A stretch of DNA of 64,000 nt from Telluria mixta (GTDB taxonomy: Bacteria > Pseudomonadota > Gammaproteobacteria > Burkholderiales > Burkholderiaceae_D), in assembly GCF_029223865.1 (NCBI RefSeq), contig NZ_CP119520.1, positions 5,456,001 through 5,520,000 of the forward strand, written 5' to 3'. Shown in pieces: positions 18,710 to 26,634 of this stretch. Position numbers and translations under genes: made by a program. Numbering within the stretch: position 1 is the stretch's first letter; each line of letters opens with the position of its first letter. The notes below the pieces were generated by a model. It searched no databases and was not told the DNA's origin. It saw nothing but the letters and a program-made list of their open reading frames with translations.

Positions 18710-19276
18710 ATGCGCACCAAGAACATTGCTGCTTGCCTGCTCTCGATGTATGCAGGCGTGAGCTTCGCCGCCCCGGAGACCTGGCAGTTCACCTACACCG
18801 GCTTCTTCGACCAGTTGGCCGGCCGTTTTATTCCGGACCATGTACTGCGCGGTGAATTCACTGGTGAAGACATCAATCACGACGGCACCATCGATACCGG
18901 GGAATTGACCTCGATCATCATAGACGGCGGCCAGAACTACAAGACCTGCGGCGGGACGGAAAGTCCGTATTACGTGTGCGGCGTTGGTCCTTTTTCCTTT
19001 ACCCCAGGCGGTGAGCTGTCGTTTTCGGTCGGTGAGGAGTTCCAGGACCGGCCGCGTCTCCATGCTGCGGGCCACAGAGTCGATACCGGTGACAGGGCCT
19101 GGTCATACACGATCGAGGAAGGTCTCTTTGTACCGTCCCAGTTCTATCGCTGGACACCCGCGACCACCCTGCAAGTGTCACTGGTCCCCGAGCCAGCCCC
19201 ATACGCCATGCTCGTTCCGGGCCTTGTGGCGGCAATGATCTTCAAGGCGCGCAGGAGTCAGCGCCCGGACCACTGA
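18710..19276 (+). CDS. Small PEP-CTERM protein with an EF-hand-like calcium loop
   Basis: A 188-residue exported protein. The start at 18710 (MRTKNIAACLLSMYAGVSFA) gives a normal signal peptide; the ribosome binding site is weak, and in-frame upstream ATGs would bury the signal. The body contains DINHDGTIDTGE, which matches the 12-residue EF-hand loop with acidic ligands at positions 1, 3, 5, 9 and 12, so calcium binding is likely. The C-terminus has a PEP-CTERM signal (VPEPAPYAML, a hydrophobic helix, then RRSQRPDH). Function is unknown; exosortase-dependent surface location is inferred from the family. Confidence 0.8.
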   Translation: MRTKNIAACLLSMYAGVSFAAPETWQFTYTGFFDQLAGRFIPDHVLRGEFTGEDINHDGTIDTGELTSIIIDGGQNYKTCGGTESPYYVCGVGPFSFTPGGELSFSVGEEFQDRPRLHAAGHRVDTGDRAWSYTIEEGLFVPSQFYRWTPATTLQVSLVPEPAPYAMLVPGLVAAMIFKARRSQRPDH

Positions 19277-19287
19277 CTGCGCTGCGC

Positions 19288-19307
19288 AAAAAGCAGGTCA
19301 GGCCTGC
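19288..19307 (-). terminator. Possible terminator of the rha minus-strand operon
   Basis: Read on the minus strand, GCAGG-CCTGA-CCTGC forms a short 5-bp stem followed by five T residues, about 100 bases after the rhaK stop. The stem is short, so this is tentative. Confidence 0.4.
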
Positions 19308-19410
19308 CTACGACCATCAGGTTGCGGTAGCACGCCTGCATAGGTATTCCGCCGTCGACATCGTCATCGACCAGCCGGATTTGGCTCGACATGACGGCTC
19401 CTGACCGGCG

Positions 19411-20751
19411 TCACGCGAGCGAATCACGCCAGCGCGCCCGGTATCCGTCGAGCCCGGCCGGCACGCGTGCCGCGATCGCCGTGCTGGTCCCCGGCGCCGC
19501 CGCATCGCGGTAGCGCAGCATCCAGCCCCCGCACGTGGTCCCGCTCGCATCGTCCGAATACGACACCGGCTGCTGCGGACGCAGCGCCGCGAGCAGGGGA
19601 CCGAACCACGGATTCGCCGTAAAACTGCCTTCGACGGCAAGTGGGCCCGCGGCGCCCAGGGCGTCGAGACAGTAATCCGTCATCAGTACGCAGTACAGCG
19701 TGGCTAGCGCATAGCGTTCCTGCGCGTCGGCCGGCGGCGGCCCGTCGATGCTGCCCGTCCGGCCCGCAAACGGACCGCCGGTCGCCGCGAAACAGGGCAG
19801 TGCCAGCGTGCCTTGCGCGACGAGCCGTTCGATGTCGTCGAAGCCGCAAGTCACCGGCTGCGCGCCAGCCAGTTCGCCGAATTCACGCCCGCCCATGAAG
19901 CGCATGCACGCGACGGGCTGGCCCAGCGCATTCGTGTTGGCGAGCATGTCGGCCCGTTCGCGCAGCCCGTCCAGGGCGGTGCCGAAGGCCGCGGCGATCA
20001 TCCACGTGCCCGTCGACAGCACCGTGCCCTCGGCGCGGCCGAGGTAGCGCAGCAGTGACGCATTGCTGTCGTGGATGCCGCACACGACCTGGCAATCACG
20101 CGGCAGACCGGTGGCGTCCGCGATCTCCGGCAGCAGGACGCCCAGCACCGCGTGCGCCGGCGCGAGCGGCGGCATCAGGCCCGTCCAGCCCATGCGCCCG
20201 ACAAGGCTCGAATACGCCTGCGTGCGCGGGTTCCACAGATCCGTGTGACAGCCCAGCGACGTCGCTTCCGATGCCGCCACGCCGCACAGGCGCCACGCCC
20301 AGTACTGCGGATACATGAGGATGTGCTTCGTGCGCGCGAATTCGCGCGGGAAGCGCGCCTGCAGCCACGCCAGTTGCCGGCCCAGGTTCAGCCCCGCCGG
20401 CAGGCGCGGCGACAGGGTCTCTTCGTAGGACGGGCCCGCGTACTCGACACCAGGCAGCTCCGCTTCGTAGTCGAGCACGGGCAGCACGAGGCCCGCGTCG
20501 TCCACCAGCGCGGCGGTGGCGCCGTGCGTAACCGGCACGATGGCCGACACGTGCGCCCGCGCCGCGAACGCGCGGCATGTGGCGAGCAGCCAGTCCCACA
20601 GGCCGTCCGTGTCGAGGTGGGCGTAGGGCCCGTCCGTACGCACGGTATTCGGTCGGCGCTGCTCGGCGAGGACGTTGCCGCCGGCGTCGATCAGCGCCAG
20701 CTTGGCGTTCGTCTTGCCGATGTCGAGGACGATCAGGGCGTCAACCATCAT
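19411..20751 (-). CDS. rhaK: FGGY-family L-rhamnulose kinase
   Basis: A 446-residue sugar kinase that would phosphorylate L-rhamnulose in the cytoplasm, giving the substrate of the RhaD aldolase. FGGY features are the N-terminal phosphate loop VLDIGKTNAKL, VTHGATAALVD, the catalytic region CGIHDSNASLL with its Asp, and STGTWMIAA with MGGREFGEL further on. It resembles the kinase of the rhizobial rha locus rather than enterobacterial RhaB. It is the last gene of the minus-strand operon, and its first ATG overlaps the rhaQ stop (ATGA); a second ATG follows immediately. Substrate assignment rests mainly on context. Confidence 0.85.
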   Translation of the reverse strand: MMVDALIVLDIGKTNAKLALIDAGGNVLAEQRRPNTVRTDGPYAHLDTDGLWDWLLATCRAFAARAHVSAIVPVTHGATAALVDDAGLVLPVLDYEAELPGVEYAGPSYEETLSPRLPAGLNLGRQLAWLQARFPREFARTKHILMYPQYWAWRLCGVAASEATSLGCHTDLWNPRTQAYSSLVGRMGWTGLMPPLAPAHAVLGVLLPEIADATGLPRDCQVVCGIHDSNASLLRYLGRAEGTVLSTGTWMIAAAFGTALDGLRERADMLANTNALGQPVACMRFMGGREFGELAGAQPVTCGFDDIERLVAQGTLALPCFAATGGPFAGRTGSIDGPPPADAQERYALATLYCVLMTDYCLDALGAAGPLAVEGSFTANPWFGPLLAALRPQQPVSYSDDASGTTCGGWMLRYRDAAAPGTSTAIAARVPAGLDGYRARWRDSLA

Positions 20752-21773
20752 GCGCCCCGCGCGCGCCGCATGCGCAGGAGCTTCGGCAGCGCGATGGTCA
20801 CGAGCAGCAGCACGCCGACGACGATGGTCATGTAGATGCCGGGGATGTTGGCGAGCGAGAGGCCATACGTGACGGTGCCCATCGTGAGCACGGCCAGCAT
20901 CACGCCGGCGATCGTGCCCGCGCCGCCCGCGATGCTGACGCCGCCCAGGATCACCATCGTGATCACTTCCAGTTCCCAGCCGGTGGCGATGTTCGGGCGC
21001 GTGCTGCCGATGCGGCCCGTCAGCAGGAACGCGGCCAGGCTGGCCATTGCGCCCGTCAGCATGAACAGTGCGAGGCGGTAGCGGTCGACGGCGATGCCGG
21101 AAAAGCGCGCCGCTTCAGGGTTGTTGCCGATGGCGTAGATGCGGCGGCCCCAGCTCGTCGTGTGCAGCAGCACGGCAAACAGCGCGGCACACACGAGCAG
21201 CACGACGAACTCGCGCGGCACGATGCCGAAGAAGTAGCCCTGGCCCCAGTCGGCCATCAGCTGCGGATAGCCGGTGAACGCCTTGTCGCCGAGGACGACG
21301 CTGGCGAGGCCGCGGTACAGCGACACGGTGCCGATGGTCACGACGATCGACGGCAGCGCGAAGCGCGTCACGAGCACGCCGTTGAGGAAACCGCACGCGG
21401 TGCCAGTGGCCAGTGCGACGAGCGGCAGGCTTTCGGCCGGGAATCCGGCGCCCTTGGCGAGACCCATCGCAACGGACGACAGGGCGAGCGTGCCGGCGAC
21501 GGAGATGTCGATCTCGCGGCAGATGATCAACAAGGCCATCGGCAGCGCGATCAAGGCCTTCTCGCTGAAGTTCTGGGTACCGTCCAGCAGGTTGTACAGG
21601 TCCAGGAAGTGCGGCAGCGCGATGCTGTTCGCCACGAAGACGACGATGAACAGCATGGCCAGCAGGCTTTCCCAGCGCCCGAGGAGCGTTCTCAGGCGCG
21701 GCGTTTCGCGGTCGAGGATCGTGTAGCGCGAGGACGACTTGGGTTCGGGGGGCATGGTGGTGGTCGGGTTCAC
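20748..21773 (-). CDS. rhaQ: Rhamnose ABC transporter permease (second permease)
   Basis: A 341-residue inner membrane permease of the ribose-type (CUT2) ABC family, with about ten hydrophobic segments. Family signatures include PMALLIICREIDISVAGTLA, SIVVTIGTVSLYRGLA, RRIYAIGNNPEAARFSGI and VILGGVSIAGGAGTIAGV. GTG at 21773 is chosen as start: GGAG lies six bases upstream, and the codon overlaps the stop of the preceding permease gene as GTGA. An ATG at 21755 is in frame but lacks a ribosome binding site. It pairs with RhaP to form the membrane channel for L-rhamnose. Confidence 0.88.
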   Translation of the reverse strand: MNPTTTMPPEPKSSSRYTILDRETPRLRTLLGRWESLLAMLFIVVFVANSIALPHFLDLYNLLDGTQNFSEKALIALPMALLIICREIDISVAGTLALSSVAMGLAKGAGFPAESLPLVALATGTACGFLNGVLVTRFALPSIVVTIGTVSLYRGLASVVLGDKAFTGYPQLMADWGQGYFFGIVPREFVVLLVCAALFAVLLHTTSWGRRIYAIGNNPEAARFSGIAVDRYRLALFMLTGAMASLAAFLLTGRIGSTRPNIATGWELEVITMVILGGVSIAGGAGTIAGVMLAVLTMGTVTYGLSLANIPGIYMTIVVGVLLLVTIALPKLLRMRRARGA

Positions 21774-22768
21774 GCGGCACTCCGTTTGGGTTGGGCATCC
21801 GTGCCGTGCAGCGGCAGGATCTGGCGGCTGCGGCGGCCGGCGCCGCGGGCGTTGATCAGGACGGCGACGAGGATCACGAGGCCGGTGAGGGCGCTCTGCC
21901 AGAAGGGCGATACCTGCAGCACGGGCAGTGCGTTGCCGATCACGGTGAGGAACAGCGCACCCAGCGTGGCGCCGAGCACCGTGCCGACGCCGCCGCCGAT
22001 GGAGACGCCGCCGATCACGCACGCGGCGATCACGGTGAATTCGAAGCCGTAGGCGATTTCCGTGTAGGCGACGGCATAGCGTGCCACCCACAGGTAGCCG
22101 CACAGGCCGGCGACGGCACCGGACAGCGCATACGTCCCGAGCAGGCGCTTGCGGCTCGGGATGCCGATATAGCCCGCGCATTGCGGCGCATTGCCGATGG
22201 CGTACAGGTCGCGCCCGAAGCGCGTGCTGCGCGCGATCCAGGCCATGAGGGCGAGGGTGGCGGCCGCGATCCACACGAGGTGCGGAAGGCCCAGCAGGCG
22301 GTCGAGCGGGAAGGCGACGAAGCTGGCCGGCATCTGGTGCGCCGACACCCACGCGCCGCCGGACAGCACGAACACGGCGCCGCGGTAGACGCTCATCGTG
22401 CCCAGGGTGACGACGATGGGCGGCAGTTCGAGGTAGCCGATCAGCCAGCCGTTGATGAGGCCAAGCGCGAGGCCCACCGCGACGGCCGCCAGCACGATCA
22501 GCGGCAGCGGCAGGCCGGGGACATGCGCGCCCAGCATCGCGGCGACCATGCCGGACAGGGCCAGGTTCGATGCGACGGACAGGTCGACGCCGCGCGTGAC
22601 GATGACGAGCATCTGCGTGAGTGCCAGCATCACGAGCAGGGTGCTGTCCGTGACGAGGTTGGCGAGCGAGCCGGCCGACAGGAAGGCCGGTTCGCGCAGG
22701 CCGACGGCCACGACGAGCAGCACGACCATCGCGGCCAGCAGCGGCTCGCGTTGTTTCAGGATGTTCAT
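21770..22768 (-). CDS. rhaP: Rhamnose ABC transporter permease (first permease)
   Basis: A 332-residue CUT2-type permease with about ten membrane helices. Characteristic segments are MLVIVTRGVDLSVASNLAL, PPIVVTLGTMSVYRGAVF, GRDLYAIGNAPQCAGYIGI and CVIGGVSIGGGVGTVLGA. The start ATG at 22768 has GGAGG just upstream and overlaps the rhaT stop as ATGA. It is translationally coupled on both sides (ATGA upstream, GTGA downstream), which fits stoichiometric production with RhaQ. The rhamnose assignment comes from the surrounding rha catabolic genes and from matching the gene order of the rhizobial rhaRSTPQ(U)K locus. Confidence 0.88.
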   Translation of the reverse strand: MNILKQREPLLAAMVVLLVVAVGLREPAFLSAGSLANLVTDSTLLVMLALTQMLVIVTRGVDLSVASNLALSGMVAAMLGAHVPGLPLPLIVLAAVAVGLALGLINGWLIGYLELPPIVVTLGTMSVYRGAVFVLSGGAWVSAHQMPASFVAFPLDRLLGLPHLVWIAAATLALMAWIARSTRFGRDLYAIGNAPQCAGYIGIPSRKRLLGTYALSGAVAGLCGYLWVARYAVAYTEIAYGFEFTVIAACVIGGVSIGGGVGTVLGATLGALFLTVIGNALPVLQVSPFWQSALTGLVILVAVLINARGAGRRSRQILPLHGTDAQPKRSAA

Positions 22769-24276
22769 GCGGCCTCCATGGTCAGTCCGGATGCGGCGGC
22801 GACGACCGATTCCGGCGTGGCCTCGCCGCGCAGGAATTCGCGCTGCACGCGGCCGTGGTGCATGACGACGATGCGGTCCGCCATGCCCAGCACTTCCGGC
22901 AGTTCGGACGACACGAGGATCACCGACAGGCCGCGCGCCACGAGCTGGCTGATGAAGCGGTGCACGGCCGCCTTCGAGCCGATGTCGATGCCCTTGGTCG
23001 GCTCGTCGAGGATGATCACTTTCGGGTCCGTCGCGAGCCATTTGCCGAGGACGACCTTCTGCTGGTTGCCGCCCGAGAGCTCGGCCACGTGCTGCGTCAG
23101 GTGGCTCGCCTTGAGTTCCAGCTGTTCCGCGAAATGGCGGGCAATACCTGCCTCCTGTTTGCCGCGGCCGCGCAGGAAGAAGCCGATGCGCGACAGGATC
23201 GGCAGGGTGATGTTGTGCTGGATCGGCATCGTCAGGTGCGCGCCGTGGTGCTGGCGGTCTTCCGGCACGTAGGCGATGCCGAGGGCGATTGCTTCGCTCG
23301 GCGAGCGTGCCATCACGGGCCGGCCGTCCAGGGTGACGTAGCCTTGCACGCCCGGCGTGAGGCCGAACAGCGCCTGCATCACTTCCGAGCGGCCGGCGCC
23401 CACGAGACCGTAGAAGCCGAGGATCTCGCCGCGGCGCAAGGTGAAACTGACGTCGTCGAATTCGGTGGGGTGCGACAGGTTCTGCACGACGAGCAGCGGC
23501 TCGCCGATCTCGGCATCCGCCTTGGGATACGCCTGGTGCACGGCGCGGCCGACCATCAGCGCGACCAGTTCCTGCTCCGTGATGTCGGCCAGGCGGCCTT
23601 CGGCGACGAACTGGCCGTCGCGCAGCACGGTGTAGCAATCGGCCACTTCGAAGATCTCGTCGAACTTGTGCGAGATGAAGATGACGGCGGTGCCTGCGGC
23701 CTTCAGTTGATCGATGATGCGGTACAGTTCCCGGATCTCGCGCTGCGACAGCGCGGCCGTCGGTTCGTCCATGATGACGACGCGGGCGTCCTGGGCGAGG
23801 GCGCGTGCGATCTCGACGAAGTGGCGCTGCGCGACCGACAGGTCTTTTACGCGCGCCTTCACGGGCAGCGCGACTTCCAGGCGGGCGAACAGCGCTTCCG
23901 CCTCGCGCTCGATCTGCGCCCAGTCGATGCGCCCGCCGCGCACGGGCTGGCGGCCGACGTAGATGTTCTCGGCCACGGAGAGCTCGTCGAACATGACGGT
24001 TTCCTGGTGCACGGCGGTGATCCCGGCGGCCATCGCTTCCTGCGGGCTCGCGAACGTCACGGGTTTGCCGTCGAGGGAGAGGGAGCCGGCGTCCGGGCGG
24101 TAGATGCCCGTGAGGGTCTTCACGAGCGTGGACTTGCCGGCGCCGTTCTCACCGATGAGGGCCATGCATTCGCCGGCGCGGATCGTGATGTTCACGCCGT
24201 TCAGGGCGTGGATGCCGTTGAAGCGCTTGCTGATGCCGGTCAGTTGAAGGACCGGGGGTGTCTGGGTGGCTGGCAT
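22765..24276 (-). CDS. rhaT: Rhamnose ABC transporter ATP-binding protein (two-domain)
   Basis: A 503-residue RbsA-type ATPase with two fused ABC domains that powers L-rhamnose import. Domain 1 has Walker A GENGAGKSTLVKTL, signature LSVAQRHFVEIARAL and Walker B VVIMDEPTAALS. Domain 2 has the degenerate Walker A of this family (GLVGAGRSEVMQ), a full signature LSGGNQQKVVLGKWL and Walker B VIILDEPTKGIDIG. The ATG at 24276 lacks a good ribosome binding site, which is odd for a gene in this operon. It is separated from rhaS by 130 bases that hold a paired REP element, while downstream it overlaps rhaP by four bases. Confidence 0.92.
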   Translation of the reverse strand: MPATQTPPVLQLTGISKRFNGIHALNGVNITIRAGECMALIGENGAGKSTLVKTLTGIYRPDAGSLSLDGKPVTFASPQEAMAAGITAVHQETVMFDELSVAENIYVGRQPVRGGRIDWAQIEREAEALFARLEVALPVKARVKDLSVAQRHFVEIARALAQDARVVIMDEPTAALSQREIRELYRIIDQLKAAGTAVIFISHKFDEIFEVADCYTVLRDGQFVAEGRLADITEQELVALMVGRAVHQAYPKADAEIGEPLLVVQNLSHPTEFDDVSFTLRRGEILGFYGLVGAGRSEVMQALFGLTPGVQGYVTLDGRPVMARSPSEAIALGIAYVPEDRQHHGAHLTMPIQHNITLPILSRIGFFLRGRGKQEAGIARHFAEQLELKASHLTQHVAELSGGNQQKVVLGKWLATDPKVIILDEPTKGIDIGSKAAVHRFISQLVARGLSVILVSSELPEVLGMADRIVVMHHGRVQREFLRGEATPESVVAAASGLTMEAA

Positions 24277-24307
24277 AGGGTAATGCTTGTTTGTTGGCGC
24301 GTGAGTC

Positions 24308-24390
24308 GTCGTCCCTGCGCAGGCAGGGACCCAATTGCAGCTAGCGGTGCGCAAGCCGAACTTCGGCCCCCCGCCTGCGCGGGGGCGACG
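24308..24390. repeat. Paired REP-type palindrome (BIME-like), copy 1
   Basis: The first hairpin (24311-24330) has an 8-bp perfect stem GTCCCTGC/GCAGGGAC; the second (24369-24384) has CCCCGC/GCGGGG around CTGC. The two units are inverted relative to each other and flanked by GTCGT and GCGACG, as in the other three copies. It lies inside the rha operon between rhaS and rhaT. Confidence 0.75.
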
Positions 24391-24406
24391 GTTTTGAGAG
24401 TACGGC

Positions 24407-25414
24407 TTAGAACAACTTCGCGAACTTGTCGACGTTGTCCGCGTTATACGTGAACGGGGGACCCAGCGCCGCCTCGCCATTGGCATCGAGCGTCACGCTG
24501 CCCAGCCGTCCGACGGACACGCTGGCCCCCGGTTTCGCCTCGACCTTGCCCTTCACGAACTGGTCGGCCGCATACGTGGCGGCGTAGCCCAGGTCGATCG
24601 GGTTCCAGATCGCGAATTCCTTCACGGCGCCGCTCTTCACGTGGCCCGCCATTTCGGAAGGCAGGCCGAGGCCCGTCACGTAGACCTTGCCGACGAGGTG
24701 TTCGTCCGCCACGGCCTTGCTGGCCGCGACGATGCCGACGGTGGTCGGCGCGATGATCGCCTTGAGCTGCGGGTGGCTGCGCAGCAGGCCGATCGCCTCG
24801 CGGTAGCTTTTATCCGACTGGTCGTCGCCGTACACGGTGGCCACCAGCTTGATCTTCGAATACTCGGGCTTTTCCAGCACTTTCTTCATCACGCCGATCC
24901 AGATGTTCTGGTTCGTCGCCTGTGCGGACGCCGAGAGGATCGCGATCTCGCCCGCGCCCCCGATCTCGTCGGCCGCCATCTGGATCTGCTTTGCGCCGAT
25001 CAGTTCCGCATTCGATGGATTCAGTTGCATCTGCCGGCCTTCCGGCGCCAGGCCGCTGTCGAACGAGACGACCTTGATCCCGCGCTGCATCGCCTTCTTC
25101 GCGATCGGCACCAGCGCGTTCGGGTCGTTCGCCGAGATGACGATGGCGTCGACCTTCTGGCTGATCAGCGAGTTGATGATCTCGATCTGGCCCTCGGCAC
25201 TGGGTGTCGTCGGACCTGTATAGATCACTTCGACGTTGCCGAGCTGTTTGGCCGCTTCGTCGGCGCCCGTGTGGGCCGCGTCGAAGAAGCCGTTGCCGAG
25301 GTTTTTCACGACCATCGCGATGCGGGTCTTCTCGGGCTTCTTCTCGGCGCAACCGGCGACGCCGGCCAATACGCCGACGGCCGCCAGCGCGAGCAGGGTG
25401 GTTTTAAGCTTCAA
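24407..25414 (-). CDS. rhaS: Rhamnose-binding lipoprotein of the ABC transporter
   Basis: A 335-residue periplasmic-binding-protein type 1 (ribose-like) lipoprotein that captures L-rhamnose for the importer. The lipobox LAGVAGC puts the lipidated Cys at residue 22. The mature protein starts KTRIAMVVKNLGNGFFDAA, typical of the family, and has QKVDAIVISANDPNALVP, VVSFDSGL and APTTVGIVAA. The start codon is TTG at 25414: GGAGG lies seven bases upstream and the TTG overlaps the rhaR stop as TTGA. An unusual start plus coupling to the regulator gene could limit expression, while the REP hairpins downstream could stabilise its message (inference). Confidence 0.92.
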   Translation of the reverse strand: MKLKTTLLALAAVGVLAGVAGCAEKKPEKTRIAMVVKNLGNGFFDAAHTGADEAAKQLGNVEVIYTGPTTPSAEGQIEIINSLISQKVDAIVISANDPNALVPIAKKAMQRGIKVVSFDSGLAPEGRQMQLNPSNAELIGAKQIQMAADEIGGAGEIAILSASAQATNQNIWIGVMKKVLEKPEYSKIKLVATVYGDDQSDKSYREAIGLLRSHPQLKAIIAPTTVGIVAASKAVADEHLVGKVYVTGLGLPSEMAGHVKSGAVKEFAIWNPIDLGYAATYAADQFVKGKVEAKPGASVSVGRLGSVTLDANGEAALGPPFTYNADNVDKFAKLF

Positions 25415-26313
25415 TGTGCGGCCTCCAGTTGCGCGTCCAGCCGCGGGTCGAGCTGCCCGTCCAGGTGGAACAGCGCGGCGGATTGCAGGTCGAACTGCGG
25501 ATTAAAAAAAGGCGCACCGACGTTCGGCGCCACTTCGTCCGGCTCCACCGTGACGACCTTGACGCCGTACTGCTCAAGCGTCTGTACGGCCTTGTCCGAC
25601 GCGCCGGTGTCCGTGATGACGGTCGATACGCGATCGAGGCCGCACAGGATCAGGCCCGCCTTGCGCGCGAACTTGGAACTGTCGGCCAGCACGATCAGTT
25701 CCTCCGCCTGGCTGATCAGGCGCTTCTCCGCCTGGATCAGCAGCGGGTCCGCTTCCATGAGACCAAGCAGCGACAGTCCGTAGACGCTCATGAACATCTT
25801 GCCGGCGTAGTGGTGCTGGGTGATGTCGTTGTCGAACGGGGAGAGGATCACGTTCTGCTCGCGGTAGACCTTTCCGCCGGGGACGATGATCTCGTTCTCG
25901 CTCGAGACGAGCAGGCGCTCCGCCATCAGGAACGAATTGGTCAGGATCTTGAGGTGCTTGTCGGCCAGGAACTCGGCCATCATGAACGTCGTCGTGCCGC
26001 CGTTGATGATGATCGTTTCGCCGTCCGTGCACATGCCGGCCGCGTGGCGGGCGATGGCCCGTTTGCGGGCGGCGTAGCACTGGATATTGTTCTGGAACGT
26101 TTCGCTCGACAGCGGGAACTGGCGCTTCTTGGGAAGCAGGTTCTCGGCGCCGCCGCGGGTGCGGGTGAGCAGGTTGCGGGCTGCGAGCCAGCTGATGTCG
26201 CGCCGGACCGTGGCCGGTGACGCGTTGAGCCATTCGACGAGTTGCTGGACCGTCGCCGTCTGGTGCTCGGCGAGCAGTTTCAGCAAACGCTTGCGGCGTT
26301 TGTGATTCACCAT
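25411..26313 (-). CDS. rhaR: DeoR-family regulator of rhamnose genes
   Basis: A 300-residue DeoR/GlpR-type repressor. The N-terminal winged helix-turn-helix reads RLLKLLAEHQTATVQQLVEW and NASPATVRRDISWL. The C-terminal sugar-phosphate sensor domain has GETIIINGGTTTFMMAEFL, LADSSKF and VSTVITDTGASDKAVQTLE. The ATG at 26313 is preceded by a strong AGGAGGAG; an upstream in-frame ATG at 26418 would add residues with no family resemblance. It heads the transporter operon and is divergent from rhaD, so it most likely binds the paired sites in the 321-base intergenic region and responds to a rhamnose-pathway phosphate (inference; the rhizobial RhaR is of the same family). Confidence 0.9.
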   Translation of the reverse strand: MVNHKRRKRLLKLLAEHQTATVQQLVEWLNASPATVRRDISWLAARNLLTRTRGGAENLLPKKRQFPLSSETFQNNIQCYAARKRAIARHAAGMCTDGETIIINGGTTTFMMAEFLADKHLKILTNSFLMAERLLVSSENEIIVPGGKVYREQNVILSPFDNDITQHHYAGKMFMSVYGLSLLGLMEADPLLIQAEKRLISQAEELIVLADSSKFARKAGLILCGLDRVSTVITDTGASDKAVQTLEQYGVKVVTVEPDEVAPNVGAPFFNPQFDLQSAALFHLDGQLDPRLDAQLEAAH

Positions 26314-26427
26314 AGTCTCCTCCTGTATGCCGTTTATGTAGTTGTGCGGCGTGACAGCGTCGTACCGTGGGTCGCGCCGTCTGGGAAAAAGAGTAATCAG
26401 GAGTTGAAAGGTCGTCAATCGTTAAAT

Positions 26428-26447
26428 GATCAACCGATTGATTATTT
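26428..26447. promoter_or_regulatory. Candidate RhaR operator 1
   Basis: GATCAACCGATTGATTATTT contains the near-palindrome ATCAACCGATTGAT (12 of 14 positions symmetric). It matches operator 2 at 16 of 20 positions, and their starts are 51 bases apart, close to five helical turns. Confidence 0.6.
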
Positions 26448-26478
26448 GACCTTCGGGCGGCGTGGAAATGCGCGTTTC

Positions 26479-26498
26479 GATCAACCGGATGATTAAAT
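26479..26498. promoter_or_regulatory. Candidate RhaR operator 2
   Basis: GATCAACCGGATGATTAAAT contains the dyad ATCA-N-CCGG-N-TGAT. Same orientation as operator 1. Confidence 0.6.
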
Positions 26499-26634
26499 CG
26501 CTCTTGCTCACGATGTTGATCGATTCCGCGTTGACACTGATTGGGCCGCTGAATTCTACTGTGCCGGATGCCGCGACCGTGGTCCACGGCGCGGGCCCGA
26601 ACGACACACAACGCAAACACATGGAGACGTATTT

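Larger units (their letters stand above)
26314..26634. promoter_or_regulatory. Divergent rhaR/rhaD regulatory region
   Basis: A 321-base AT-enriched gap with no gene. It holds two similar partly palindromic 20-base sites (26428-26447 and 26479-26498) and a lone GTTGATC half-site at 26515-26521, the reverse complement of GATCAAC. GGAG at 26623-26626 is the rhaD ribosome binding site. Confidence 0.7.

Noticed and set aside
24308..24390. REP pair in the rha operon as a Rho-independent terminator
   Set aside because: The hairpins lack a T-run, and the downstream genes rhaTPQK have no other visible promoter and are needed with rhaS.
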